The notes: a model not told the origin generated them from the letters alone. 64,000 bases of DNA from Rhizobium rhizogenes (GCF_002005205.3 NZ_CP019701.2:1674001-1738000); one strand, 5' to 3'. Numbered from the stretch's first letter, positions 8,252 to 16,913 are shown. Numbers and translations are program-made.

Positions 8252-10087
8252 GATGAAGCCGCCGATCTGACGTTTCCAGAGGCGGGCAAACAGCCCACCC
8301 CGCTCCACCAGCTCCTCCGGCCTTCCCTCTTCGATAATCCTGCCATGATCCAGCACGATGATGCGGTCCATTCGCGCAATGGTCGACAGGCGGTGCGCGA
8401 TGGCGATCACCGTCTTGCCCTCCATCACCAGGTTCAGCTTCTCCTGAATATCGGCTTCGGACTCGCTATCAAGGGCGGAGGTGGCTTCGTCGAGGATCAG
8501 GATCGGCGCATCTTTCAACAGCACACGCGCAATGGCGACCCGCTGGCGCTGCCCGCCGGAAAGCTTGATGCCGCGGTCTCCCACAAAGGCCTGAAATCCT
8601 TTGCGCCCCTCATTATCGGCGAGATCGGCGATGAAGGCGTCGGCCTTCGCCACTTTCGCCACCTGCTCCACCTCCTCCTGCGTCGCATCCGGTCGCCCGT
8701 AGCGGATATTGTCACCAACCGACCGGTGCAACAGGGCCACGTCCTGGGCAATCACTCCGATATTGCGGCGCAGGCTCGCCTGTGTGACCTCGCGAATATC
8801 CTGACCGTCGATACGGATGACACCTTCCTGAATGTCGTAGAAACGCAGAAGCAGGTTGACGAGCGTCGTTTTTCCCGCGCCCGACAGACCAACAAGGCCG
8901 ACTTTCTCCCCGGCGCGCACGGTCAGCGACAGATCATCGATCACCGGCCCGCCAGACTTGTAGGCAAAGCGGATATGGTCGAAATCAATGTCCCCACGCG
9001 AGACACCGAGTTCCGCAGCGCCTGCCCTGTCAGTAATGGTCGGCGGCGTCGTCATGACAGGCATGGCGTCCTTGATGGTGCCGATCGCCTGAAAGATCTG
9101 CTGGCCCATCTGCAGGAAGGTGAATGTGTGCCCCGACAGCCGCTGCAATATATAGACGGCGCCGACGAATTCTCCGACCGTGATGAAGCCCTTCACCAGA
9201 CCGGAAAACCCCACTGACAGGATCGCCAGCCACAACGCCATGTTGAGCGCCACCACGACCAGTTCGGACGCGCGGTAGACACGCTGCTCCCTGTTCTGCG
9301 TCTGCACCGCCTTCATCAGGATGCGGCGAATTGCGCCCGCCTCGCTGTCTTCGGCGGCAAATTGCTTGATCATCTGCATATTGCTGTAGAGATCGGTAAT
9401 CGCGCCCGAGACAAGGCTCTTTTGTTTCGCCGAGCGCCGCGAGCGTTCCGTGAAGACCGGAGCAAGTTTGACGGCGAGAACGACATTGAGCACGATCCAG
9501 ATGAACACCGGCAGCGCCAGCTGCCAGGACAGGGCGGCAAGAAGCGCAAGAGAGCCGATCATTTGCAGCAGGAAACGCGGTCCGATCTGGAATGCGTTGA
9601 TGATCTGCTGCTGCACCGCCGACGAGACCTGCGAAAGGCGCGAGGCGACCTGCCCGGCATAAAGCTCATGGAAAAATGCCAGATCCTGCCGCTCCACCGC
9701 CTTGTGTCCCTGCCACTGGATGGCCACCGGCATGGCGATGCCGAGCGTGTGCGAATTGAGTGTATTGAGAAGAAACGAAGCCACCGGCATGGCCGGGAAA
9801 ATCAACAATCCGAGAACGGTAAGCAGCGGCCATTCATTGCGTAAGAAGGCCTCTGCGCCCTGCGCCGTCACCCCATCGACGATGACGGACAATCCCCAGA
9901 TGATCGACAGATTGATGGCTTCCACCGCCATGGACGACAAGGCAAGGGCAATGAGGACACCGCGAAACATCGCGATGAAATGCAAGAGCACCGCGACGGG
10001 ACCTTTCGACGGCAGCGGCCGGAAGGGAATGTCGAGCGGCCGTATCAGCGTCTCGAAAGGGCGAAAGATCGTATCTGAAATCGACAT
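8237..10087 (-). CDS. ABC exporter, fused membrane and ATPase domains
   Basis: 616 residues. The N-terminal half (about 40-345) has six membrane segments of the type I exporter fold. The ATPase half has Walker A GLSGAGKTT (about residue 400), a Q-loop around VIAQDVALL, signature LSGGQRQRVA, Walker B ILILDEATSALD and H-loop AHRLST. It would work as a homodimer in the inner membrane. Close relatives are lipid A/multidrug-type exporters; the substrate cannot be predicted. The gene stands alone, and its stop codon lies in a 20-bp tandem duplication. Confidence 0.9.
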   Translation of the reverse strand: MSISDTIFRPFETLIRPLDIPFRPLPSKGPVAVLLHFIAMFRGVLIALALSSMAVEAINLSIIWGLSVIVDGVTAQGAEAFLRNEWPLLTVLGLLIFPAMPVASFLLNTLNSHTLGIAMPVAIQWQGHKAVERQDLAFFHELYAGQVASRLSQVSSAVQQQIINAFQIGPRFLLQMIGSLALLAALSWQLALPVFIWIVLNVVLAVKLAPVFTERSRRSAKQKSLVSGAITDLYSNMQMIKQFAAEDSEAGAIRRILMKAVQTQNREQRVYRASELVVVALNMALWLAILSVGFSGLVKGFITVGEFVGAVYILQRLSGHTFTFLQMGQQIFQAIGTIKDAMPVMTTPPTITDRAGAAELGVSRGDIDFDHIRFAYKSGGPVIDDLSLTVRAGEKVGLVGLSGAGKTTLVNLLLRFYDIQEGVIRIDGQDIREVTQASLRRNIGVIAQDVALLHRSVGDNIRYGRPDATQEEVEQVAKVAKADAFIADLADNEGRKGFQAFVGDRGIKLSGGQRQRVAIARVLLKDAPILILDEATSALDSESEADIQEKLNLVMEGKTVIAIAHRLSTIARMDRIIVLDHGRIIEEGRPEELVERGGLFARLWKRQIGGFIPEDE

Positions 10088-10168
10088 GGGCCTCTCGGAT
10101 CACAGCTTGGCATCGACGGGAAGGAATCAGCTACGCACCCGGCATGGAACCATGCATGGCCCCTGACC

Positions 10169-10609
10169 TCAATTATAAAGAATGGCTGGTGCCGCCTTCG
10201 CGGCAGCTCCCTGAACATGGCATGAAATATGCGCATGAACCGACGGCGGCCTGATGCCGATATTCCGATGCAGATCCTCGCGCACGCCAAGGACGCGCTG
10301 AAGGCGGCGTACTGCGGTTGCTGGCTCAAAATTCACGCCGAAATCGAACGCTGCGTAATCGAGGCCCTTCGGCAGCAAGTCGCCGCCGCTCTGCACCCAA
10401 TACGACCGGCGATAGATTTCAGTTGCCTCTTCCCTCGTCATTGCCTTGACCTGTTCGGCCGTGACGGAAGCAACGCCACGATGCGCGGCGAGTGTCTTGT
10501 GGGTGATGCCGTATTTGGTCGGGCCGCCCCGATCCGTCTTTGCATTCACGTAGCCGCCCTCGTGACCAAACATAAGGTCGAGAGCGACGGGAAGCGTTTC
10601 CTGAGCCAT
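10169..10609 (-). pseudogene. GH108-type endolysin, C-terminus degraded (prophage remnant)
   Basis: From the ATG at 10609, with GGAGA as ribosome site, the frame encodes 146 residues. The N-terminal 100 match glycosyl hydrolase family 108: HEGGYVNAKTDRGGPTKYG includes the catalytic Glu, and YAAFDFGVNFEPATAVRRLQ is the usual later motif. After about residue 115 (GVREDLHRN) the sequence departs from the family and ends early at LYN; the normal peptidoglycan-binding C-terminus is missing. I read this as a phage lysozyme with a damaged 3' end. It lies 0.5 kb from an integrase fragment. Confidence 0.65.
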
Positions 10610-10805
10610 GGAGTTCTCCAGATTTTCAGATTTTTGATGACCAAAAGCTACGCCGTGCGCCACAGCACACGCCGCCAACTGCGGATGAAAATGAAATCCT
10701 TTTCAGGGTCTGTTCAGGTCAGGTTAATTGCTGCCCCGTCACTCTCAGACCGTTGGAACTGCAGACCTCGACACACGTTATTGTCTGTTATTCGGAGATG
10801 AGATT

Positions 10806-11069
10806 ATGAAAATACTCACTGCAGCAATCTGTCTGGTTTCGGTCGGCATCCTAAGCGGCTGCGTTGACGACCCGGGATACCGAAGTGGCGGATACTATAC
10901 GAGCGGCGTCTACTACCGCACCTACGATAGAAATCGCCACTACCGCGATTATGATCGCCGGGATTGGCGTGCAGATCGTGGCCACTATGGGCGAGATCGA
11001 AGGGAATGGCGCGATAGACGCTTTCGGCCGGCAGGCATCTACACTGAGTACGGGGTTGGTGTCCGATAA
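10806..11069 (+). CDS. Small lipoprotein with an Arg/Tyr/Asp-rich tail
   Basis: 87 residues from the ATG at 10806. The signal peptide ends in the lipobox LSGC (Cys at about residue 19), so the mature protein is lipid-anchored. The tail is low complexity, dominated by Arg, Asp and Tyr (RDYDRRDWRADRGHYGRDRR), giving a strongly charged surface. Similar lipoproteins are common in rhizobia without known function. It sits between two prophage remnants and may be cargo or an old resident. Confidence 0.65.
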   Translation: MKILTAAICLVSVGILSGCVDDPGYRSGGYYTSGVYYRTYDRNRHYRDYDRRDWRADRGHYGRDRREWRDRRFRPAGIYTEYGVGVR

Positions 11070-11149
11070 GAGATCATCGACTATTGCGCGACGGGTGACG
11101 GGTAGGCTTGACGGTACATCCAACAGCAATGATGCGGCTCGATAGGCGC

Positions 11150-11458
11150 CATCATTATCGGATTCCCGATATTGGCCCTGTCGTAGTCGATGAAGACTAC
11201 GGAAAGCCCTATTGGGATAATCGATACGCCGAGAAATTTAAGAAGGTGAGAAATGCTGCCGGCGTTCCATCAAACGTGTGGTCGATGGATTCTCGTGCGG
11301 GTGCTGTTTCGGAAACAATCGAAGCGACGGGATCGCTGGAAGCCGCAAGAGATTTGGCAACGCACACGACGACAAAGACGACTAGGCGTTACAGCCGTGG
11401 CGATGGTTTGGAAACGAGCAGGAAGATAACCGAAGCCAGAGAGAAAAACAGAACCTGA
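11150..11458 (+). pseudogene. 3' fragment of a phage-type tyrosine recombinase (integrase)
   Basis: About 100 codons, open through TGA at 11456-11458, match the C-terminal catalytic region of rhizobial phage integrases: GKPYWDNRYAEKFKKVR, VWSMDSRAGAVSETIEATG, and TTKTTRRYSRGD with the likely catalytic Tyr. The N-terminal arm-binding and core domains are absent; upstream sequence encodes the unrelated lipoprotein. No start codon with a ribosome site fits, so it is a remnant. It ends 50 bp from the 3' end of tRNA-Gly, the normal place for an integrase beside its attachment site. Confidence 0.7.
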
Positions 11459-11507
11459 CACGTTCTGACATGAGTGACACGGCACTGACGTAAGTTATTG
11501 AAAAATA

Positions 11508-11581
11508 TGGAGCGGGTAGCGGGAATCGAACCCGCGTATTCAGCTTGGAAGGCTGCTGCTCTACCATTGAGCTATACCCGC
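11508..11581 (-). tRNA. tRNA-Gly (anticodon TCC)
   Basis: A 74-nt cloverleaf on the minus strand with encoded CCA (complement of 11508-11510). The acceptor GCGGGTA pairs with TACCCGC, the anticodon loop is CTTCCAA, and the T-loop is TTCGATT. It follows tRNA-Tyr by 25 bp and is probably processed from one transcript. Its 3' end faces the integrase fragment. Confidence 0.97.
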
Positions 11582-11606
11582 GGTGGCGATTTCGATCCGT
11601 GCAGAA

Positions 11607-11691
11607 TGGTGGAGGGAGTTGGATTTGAACCAACGTAGGCGTAGCCAACGGATTTACAGTCCGTCCCCTTTAACCACTCGGGCATCCCTCC
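11607..11691 (-). tRNA. tRNA-Tyr (anticodon GTA)
   Basis: An 85-nt class II tRNA on the minus strand with a long variable arm, encoded CCA (complement of 11607-11609), acceptor GGAGGGA paired with TCCCTCC, and anticodon loop ACTGTAAAT. It comes first in the Tyr-Gly pair. Confidence 0.97.
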
Positions 11692-11768
11692 AGTTATCTG
11701 CGAGGATCAAGCGACCAAGCTCTTCAGATTTCGCTGCGGCGAAGCGCCGTTGCGTCGTCTGTGGCGCG

Positions 11769-11797
11769 TATATGACGGCCTCGTTCGTTTCTGTCAA
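11769..11797 (-). promoter_or_regulatory. Candidate sigma-70 promoter of the tRNA-Tyr/tRNA-Gly transcript
   Basis: On the minus strand TTGACA (complement of 11792-11797) is followed after exactly 17 bp by CATATA (complement of 11769-11774). Transcription would begin near 11762, about 70 bp before the tRNA-Tyr 5' end at 11691. Perfect -35 and optimal spacing make this one of the clearest promoters in the window. Confidence 0.65.
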
Positions 11798-11900
11798 CAC
11801 GCCCTTTCACGAATTTTCGGGAAAAAATTCAAACCCCTTTGCAGCCCTGTGGATTATCGCGGGGGCTGGTGCGCGGCTCACGCCGGAGATATAAGGCGCC

Positions 11901-12788
11901 ATGAGCAAAGACGGTCCCAAGAACAAATCCACCCGCGACACGCATTACGCCAACCTGCGCCGTGCCGTGCGCGACGCCAAGCGAGAGCGGGGCGAAATTC
12001 CGACTCCGCAGCAGCCCAAACGCCGCAACCGCGGCGCGGACGACTGGAAGCCGCCGCAGCTTGCACCGGATCAGGTGCATCTTTACGGCCTGCATACCGT
12101 GCGCGCCGCACTCGCCAATCCCGAACGGCAGATCGTCAAGCTCTCTGTCACCCAGAACGCTTTCGCGCGTCTCGATATCGGTCAAGCGGATGCGCAGCCC
12201 TTCCCGGTGGAGATGGTATCGCCGCAGGATATCGACCGGGTGCTCGGCCCCGAAGCCATCCACCAGGGCGTGATGCTGGAAACCCGGCCGCTGCCGGTCA
12301 AGCGGCTTGGCGCGCTGAAGGACAGCCCGCTCATCCTCGTGCTCGATCAGGTCACCGACCCGCACAATGTCGGCGCAATCATGCGCTCGGCCGTCGCCTT
12401 CAATGCCGGCGCCGTCATCACCACCATGCGTCACAGCCCGACCGAGTCAGGCGTGCTGGCGAAATCCGCTTCCGGCGCGCTGGAACTCATTCCCTATATC
12501 CAGATCACCAATCTCGCCGATGCGCTGGGCGAACTGCACAAGCTCGGCTTCTTCTCCGTCGGCCTGGATTCGGAAGGTCCCGCCCCCATCGAACAGACCT
12601 TCAGCGGTGAAAAGATCGCGCTGGTACTGGGTGCCGAAGGCAAGGGGCTGCGCCAGAAAACCCGCGAAACCGTCTCGGCGCTTGCCCGTCTCGATATGCC
12701 GGGCGAGATCAAATCGCTCAACGTATCGAATGCCGCGGCCATCGCCCTTTACGCAACACAGCAATTTCTGGGCAAAGCGTCGTCCTGA
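11901..12788 (+). CDS. rlmB: 23S rRNA 2'-O-ribose methyltransferase, TrmH/SpoU family (RlmB-like)
   Basis: 295 residues. A basic, disordered N-terminal tail (1-50) precedes the substrate-binding domain (LYGLHTVRAAL, about 60-130) and the SPOUT catalytic domain. SpoU motifs are present: motif 1 DPHNVGAIMRSA, motif 2 VLGAEGKGL, motif 3 SLNVSNAAAIALY, which form the knotted AdoMet site. RlmB methylates G2251 in the peptidyl-transferase P-loop of E. coli 23S rRNA; exact target here is inferred. It is divergent from tRNA-Tyr. Confidence 0.9.
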   Translation: MSKDGPKNKSTRDTHYANLRRAVRDAKRERGEIPTPQQPKRRNRGADDWKPPQLAPDQVHLYGLHTVRAALANPERQIVKLSVTQNAFARLDIGQADAQPFPVEMVSPQDIDRVLGPEAIHQGVMLETRPLPVKRLGALKDSPLILVLDQVTDPHNVGAIMRSAVAFNAGAVITTMRHSPTESGVLAKSASGALELIPYIQITNLADALGELHKLGFFSVGLDSEGPAPIEQTFSGEKIALVLGAEGKGLRQKTRETVSALARLDMPGEIKSLNVSNAAAIALYATQQFLGKASS

Positions 12789-12864
12789 CGCTTGCCCTTC
12801 CTTGCGAAATCGCAAAGCGCATCGCATGCTGCGCCTTTGTCATTCGCACGGAGTAAATCTCAAC

Positions 12865-13257
12865 ATGACCGACCAGACCATCAAACCGACCGGCGAGCTG
12901 ACGCTCAGGACACTCGCCATGCCGGCCGATGCCAATCCCGCCGGGGATATTTTCGGCGGCTGGGTCATGTCGCAGATGGACTTGGCGAGCGGCATCCGTG
13001 CAGCCGAGCGCTCGCGCTGTCGCGTGGTCACGGCGGCGGTCAAAGAAATGGCCTTCGAACTGCCGGTGAAGATCGGCGATACGCTGTCCATCTATACCGA
13101 TATCGCCCGCGTCGGCCGCACCTCCATCACATTGACGGTTGAGGCCTGGGCACAGCGGTCGCGTTATGACAAGCTGGAGAAGGTTACCGCCGGCACCTTC
13201 ATCATGGTGGCGATGGACGAGAACGGGCAGCCGACGCCCATCCCTCCGGCGGAGTGA
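12865..13257 (+). CDS. Acyl-CoA thioesterase, YciA-type hotdog fold
   Basis: 130 residues from the ATG at 12865, with GGAG about 11 nt upstream. The sequence GDIFGGWVMSQMDLASG is the hotdog-fold active-site stretch with the catalytic Asp, and the ending MDENGQPTPIPP is typical of YciA-type thioesterases. These hydrolyse acyl-CoA to free fatty acid and CoA in the cytosol, often as hexamers. The next gene starts inside its stop codon (GTGA overlap at 13254-13257), so the two are translationally coupled. Confidence 0.88.
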   Translation: MTDQTIKPTGELTLRTLAMPADANPAGDIFGGWVMSQMDLASGIRAAERSRCRVVTAAVKEMAFELPVKIGDTLSIYTDIARVGRTSITLTVEAWAQRSRYDKLEKVTAGTFIMVAMDENGQPTPIPPAE

Positions 13258-13856
13258 GCGCCATGGAGGCCGCCGTCAACGCCGCAGAAGCCTATTCGCA
13301 TATTCGCGCGGTCATGGGCATGGTGGTCGGCCTCAGCCTCGCCCGTCTGCTGACGGGTCTTGCCGGTTTCGTGCAGCATCCAAAGAAGGAGCGCATCTAC
13401 CCGCTGCATCTCGGCTGGGTGGCGTTTCTGTTCCTGATGCTGGTGCATTTCTGGTGGTGGGAACACCGGCTTTCCGCCACCGGCCACGTGCTGGGCTTCG
13501 GCGCGTTCCTGTTCCTCATCCTGTTCTGCTCGCTGTTCTATTTCCTCTGTGTGCTGCTCTTCCCCACGGACATGAAGGAATACAAAGGATATGAGGACTA
13601 CTTCTTTTCCCGCAAAAGCTGGTTCTTCGCCTTCCTGGCGGCACTTTTCGTCACCGATATCGGCGACACACTGCTAAAGGGACGGGACTATCTCGCCTCG
13701 CTCGGCCCGGAATATCTCATCCGCACAGCCATTTACGTCGTTCTTTTCACCTGTGCCGCCTTCATCGGCAACCGCCGCTTCCACCGGTTCCTCGTGGTCT
13801 TCGCGCTAATCTACCAGATCGCCTGGATTTTCCGCACCTACGACCTGCTGGCCTGA
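13254..13856 (+). CDS. Hypothetical integral membrane protein
   Basis: 200 residues with about five hydrophobic segments (near 20-38, 52-72, 78-100, 120-140 and 158-195). The frame can start at GTG 13254, overlapping the thioesterase stop, or at ATG 13263 three codons later; I list the longer. A conserved-looking loop reads FPTDMKEYKGYEDYFFSRK between segments 3 and 4. No family recognised. The overlap implies cotranscription with the thioesterase, but no functional link is evident. Confidence 0.75.
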   Translation: MSAMEAAVNAAEAYSHIRAVMGMVVGLSLARLLTGLAGFVQHPKKERIYPLHLGWVAFLFLMLVHFWWWEHRLSATGHVLGFGAFLFLILFCSLFYFLCVLLFPTDMKEYKGYEDYFFSRKSWFFAFLAALFVTDIGDTLLKGRDYLASLGPEYLIRTAIYVVLFTCAAFIGNRRFHRFLVVFALIYQIAWIFRTYDLLA

Positions 13857-13926
13857 AGGCCGCAACACCCTGATGCCGTCATTGTGTCGCGGTGACATTT
13901 CGCCGCGACTATGGCATTGCGGCCAT

Positions 13927-14328
13927 ATGGGATTTATTCGCAGGATCATGCAGGACAGGAGTTCGGCTGGCGCCATCGCCACGCTGGCCGTCCTGCTTTT
14001 CCTTCTGCAGGGTCTCGCCAATGGCCTGACCAGCGGCAACATGGCCATGGCCGCGCTTGCGGCGGATGAGGTCATCTGTTCCAGCCACATGCCGGACGGC
14101 CCCGCAAAGCAGGACCCGGCGGGCAAAATTGCCGCCGACTGCTGCGGAACGCTGTGCCGGCTGGCATCGGCCACCATTGCCACTCTCCCGGTCATTCCTG
14201 TCGAACGCGCGGACAGGATCATTCCGACGGGCGAAGTCGCCTTTTTGAACTTCGACGCGGCATTGCCGCCATCGCCGCCCAATCTGGAATCACGCCCGCG
14301 CGCACCGCCCGCCCCTCCGCAGAACTGA
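13927..14328 (+). CDS. DUF2946-like secreted or membrane-anchored Cys-rich protein
   Basis: 133 residues from the ATG at 13927; an ATG at 13948 with AGGA close by is an alternative start. One hydrophobic N-terminal segment is followed by VICSSHMPDG and, some 20 residues on, ADCCGTLC, the C-x(2)-H plus D-C-C-x(2)-C pattern that suggests metal binding. The tail is Pro-rich. Such proteins are often next to PepSY, TonB-dependent receptor or copper genes, and here a PepSY gene begins 46 bp downstream, so metal or haem handling is likely. Confidence 0.6.
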   Translation: MGFIRRIMQDRSSAGAIATLAVLLFLLQGLANGLTSGNMAMAALAADEVICSSHMPDGPAKQDPAGKIAADCCGTLCRLASATIATLPVIPVERADRIIPTGEVAFLNFDAALPPSPPNLESRPRAPPAPPQN

Positions 14329-14373
14329 AACTTTCCCGGCTTGCCGGAAATCACTCTTCTTGCGGAGACATCC

Positions 14374-15738
14374 ATGTCCGTTACGACCTCTTTCGAGGGC
14401 GAGCGCGCGCCTGCGCATTCCTCGTCCATCAATCTTTACCGCGCCGTGTGGCGCTGGCATTTCTATGCCGGTCTCTTCGTCCTGCCCTTCATGATATCGC
14501 TCGCCGTCACCGGCGCCCTTTATCTCTTCCGGGACGAATTCGATAACCTCATCCATTCGGATTTGAAGCGGATAGAGGTGGTGCAAAACGCACCGAAAGC
14601 ACTGCCTTCCGAAATTATTGCCGCTGCGCTGACTGCCGTTCCCGGCACTGCCGTCAAATATACGACCCCCGCCGATCCCGGCGCATCGGTGGAAATCACC
14701 GTCAATACGGCGGATGGCAGGCGCGCCGTTTACGTCAATCCCCATACGGCTGAGGTTGCCGGCTCCCTGCCGGATCGCGGCACCATCATGTGGACGATCC
14801 GCTATCTCCACAGCCTGAAATATTTCGGCACCTATGCCCGTTATCTGATCGAGATCGCAGCCGGCTGGTCCATCCTTCTCGTGGCCACCGGCATCTATCT
14901 CTGGTGGCCGCGAAAACAGACGGGTGGTGTCGTCACCGTGCGCGGAACGCCGAAAAGGCGGGTCTTCTGGCGCGATACCCATGCCGTCACCGGCATCTTC
15001 GTTGGCTTTTTCATCGTCTTCCTCGCCGTCACCGGCATGCCGTGGTCGGGTGTGTGGGGCGCGAAGGTCAATGAATGGGCGAATGGCAGCAATTTCGGAT
15101 ACCCGGCCGGCGTGCGCACCGATGTTCCGATGTCGGGTGACCACCTCGATCACGTGGCCAAGACAAGCTGGTCGCTGGAACAGGCAAAAATACCGGAATC
15201 CGCCACGCCCTCTGCCGGCCAGCCGATTGGAATAGACGAGGCGATCGCGCGCTTTGACACGCTCGGCCTTGCAGCCGGTTACGCTGTCGCCCTGCCGGGA
15301 AAACCGGCCGGTGTTTATAGCGGCTCCGTCTATCCCGATGATCTGGCGAAACAGCGCGTCATCCATCTCGATCAATATAGCGGTGAACCGCTTATCGATA
15401 TGAGCTACGCCGATTACGGCCCGCTCGGCAAGGCGCTGGAATGGGGCATCAACGTGCATCTGGGCCAGCAATATGGCCTTGCCAACCAGATCGTGCTTTT
15501 GGCGGCCTGCATCGGCATTGTTCTGCTTGCCGTCTCCGCCGGTATCATGTGGTGGAAACGCCGCCCGCAAGGCTCGCTCGGGGTACCACCTTTGCCGCAG
15601 GAAAAACGTGTGCTGCGCGGGCTCCTCGCCGTGCTCGCCATCGGCGGCATCCTTTTCCCGCTGGTGGGTGCGAGCCTGCTGGTGATGCTGGCGCTGGACC
15701 TGATCGTGCAGTCTCGCCAGAAGCGGCGGGCCGGCTAA
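14374..15738 (+). CDS. PepSY-associated membrane protein (putative iron/flavin-linked reductase)
   Basis: 454 residues from the ATG at 14374, preceded by GCGGAGAC 7 nt away; a longer start at 14341 lacks a ribosome site. Four membrane segments: the first after WRWHFYAGLFVLPFM, the second in the ARYLIEIAAGW region, the third after WRDTHAVTGI, the last near the C-terminus. Periplasmic PepSY-type domains lie between them. Conserved His residues (RWHFYAG, YLHSLKYFG, DTHAV, NVHLGQQYG) could ligate haem. Family members accompany siderophore receptors and reduce ferric siderophores. Paired with the upstream DUF2946-like gene. Confidence 0.85.
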   Translation: MSVTTSFEGERAPAHSSSINLYRAVWRWHFYAGLFVLPFMISLAVTGALYLFRDEFDNLIHSDLKRIEVVQNAPKALPSEIIAAALTAVPGTAVKYTTPADPGASVEITVNTADGRRAVYVNPHTAEVAGSLPDRGTIMWTIRYLHSLKYFGTYARYLIEIAAGWSILLVATGIYLWWPRKQTGGVVTVRGTPKRRVFWRDTHAVTGIFVGFFIVFLAVTGMPWSGVWGAKVNEWANGSNFGYPAGVRTDVPMSGDHLDHVAKTSWSLEQAKIPESATPSAGQPIGIDEAIARFDTLGLAAGYAVALPGKPAGVYSGSVYPDDLAKQRVIHLDQYSGEPLIDMSYADYGPLGKALEWGINVHLGQQYGLANQIVLLAACIGIVLLAVSAGIMWWKRRPQGSLGVPPLPQEKRVLRGLLAVLAIGGILFPLVGASLLVMLALDLIVQSRQKRRAG

Positions 15739-15758
15739 AAAGGCATCCTCTAAAATGA

Positions 15759-15787
15759 AAACAGCCGGGCGAAAATCCCGGCTGTTT
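15759..15787. terminator. Bidirectional terminator between the PepSY gene and the NTF2-like gene
   Basis: An 11-bp perfect stem (AAACAGCCGGG at 15759-15769, CCCGGCTGTTT at 15777-15787) with a 7-nt loop sits between two convergent genes. A and T runs are built into the arms. Confidence 0.85.
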
Positions 15788-15812
15788 CCCTCGATATTGA
15801 CGAAAGCCCGAC

Positions 15813-16289
15813 CTAGAACATCGTATTGTTGTTCGCCGCCGTCTCCGGCACCGGCTGGATCACATCCCAGTGCTCGGTGATCTTGCCATCAGTGACGCGG
15901 AAAATGTCGACAATCGCCGTGCCGCGATCGCCCTCTTTTTCGGTCGAATGAATATGCAGATAAACGAGATCACCATCCGTGGCGCTGCGCACGATGCGCG
16001 CTCGGGACTGGGGATTTTCCTTGAAGAAGCCGGTGAAATAATCAACGAACGGCTTCTTGCCGTCAGGCACATTGGGGTTGTGCTGCTTGTAGCTGTCGGC
16101 GACAACGGCAGCGCCCTTCTCCACCTCGTGCTTGTTGAAGACCGTGTCGTAAAATTCGATCACCAGCTTGCGGTTGGCTTCTTCCTGAGCCAGATCGCGA
16201 TTTGCGGTTTGCGCCAGAACCGGTGCGGCGACCAAAGCGGGCACGAGCGCGAAAGCGGCGATGGCAAGACGGCGTGTTACGAAATTCAT
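15813..16289 (-). CDS. Secreted SnoaL/NTF2-like protein
   Basis: 158 residues. Residues 1-26 are a signal peptide ending VLAQ. The mature part is one NTF2-like fold of the SnoaL type: KLVIEFYDTVFNKHE, VVADSYKQHNPNVPDG, then DIFRVTDGKITEHWDVIQ. This family includes polyketide cyclases and many uncharacterised pocket proteins. The gene follows the NAD(P)H-binding protein gene by 12 bp on the same strand and may be cotranscribed under HxlR control. Confidence 0.82.
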   Translation of the reverse strand: MNFVTRRLAIAAFALVPALVAAPVLAQTANRDLAQEEANRKLVIEFYDTVFNKHEVEKGAAVVADSYKQHNPNVPDGKKPFVDYFTGFFKENPQSRARIVRSATDGDLVYLHIHSTEKEGDRGTAIVDIFRVTDGKITEHWDVIQPVPETAANNNTMF

Positions 16290-16301
16290 GGGTGATTCCT
16301 C

Positions 16302-16913
16302 TCAATAACCGACGGTGAAACGCTGGCGGGAATGCTGCGGCTTCTCGATTTCATCGACAAGCGCGATGGCATAGTCTTCGAAGGAAATACGGCTGCCTTC
16401 GTCATTGCTGAGCAGGCTGTCCTTGCCGATCCGGAATTTTCCGGTTCTTTCCCCCGGCACAAATTCGGCTGAGGGGGACAGGAAGGTCCAGTCGAGCTGC
16501 TTTTCCTGTTTCAGCAGATCCAGAAACTCCGCACCCTTCGTCGCCTCGGCCTTGTAGGCGGCCGGGAAATCCGGCAGGTCGACCACGCGCTGGCCGGGCG
16601 CGATTTCAAGGCTGCCGGCACCGCCGACCACGAGATAACGCTGAACGCCGGAAGCACGCACGGCCTCAATGAGCTTCAAGGGATCGCTGGCGGTGAAGTG
16701 CACCGAGCTTATCACAGCATCGTGACCCCTCAGCAGCGCGGAAAGCGCCGCCTGATCGAAGACATCGCCCTTTTTGGCCACCACATTCGGCAGGCTGGCG
16801 ATCTTCTCAGGAGCGCGGGCAATCGCCGTTACCTGATGCCCCCGGTCGGAAAGTTCCTTCAAAATGCGGGAGCCGGCATTGCCGGAAGCGCCGACGAGCG
16901 CGATTTTAGCCAT
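16302..16913 (-). CDS. NAD(P)H-binding protein, atypical SDR family
   Basis: 203 residues with an N-terminal Rossmann motif (KIALVGASGNAGSRIL) and the GDVFDQAAL and VVGGAGSLEIAPG patterns of NAD(P)H-binding SDR-like proteins (YwnB/flavin reductase-like). No catalytic Tyr-x3-Lys is evident. Such proteins are often quinone- or aldehyde-stress genes controlled by HxlR regulators. It is transcribed away from an HxlR gene, with a perfect palindrome in the 111-bp intergenic region. Confidence 0.85.
   Translation of the reverse strand: MAKIALVGASGNAGSRILKELSDRGHQVTAIARAPEKIASLPNVVAKKGDVFDQAALSALLRGHDAVISSVHFTASDPLKLIEAVRASGVQRYLVVGGAGSLEIAPGQRVVDLPDFPAAYKAEATKGAEFLDLLKQEKQLDWTFLSPSAEFVPGERTGKFRIGKDSLLSNDEGSRISFEDYAIALVDEIEKPQHSRQRFTVGY

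Noticed and set aside
10088..10168. Second attachment site of the prophage remnant
   Set aside because: I looked for the tRNA-Gly 3' end sequence (GCGGGTAGCGGGAATCG) on the far side of the endolysin and did not see a copy.
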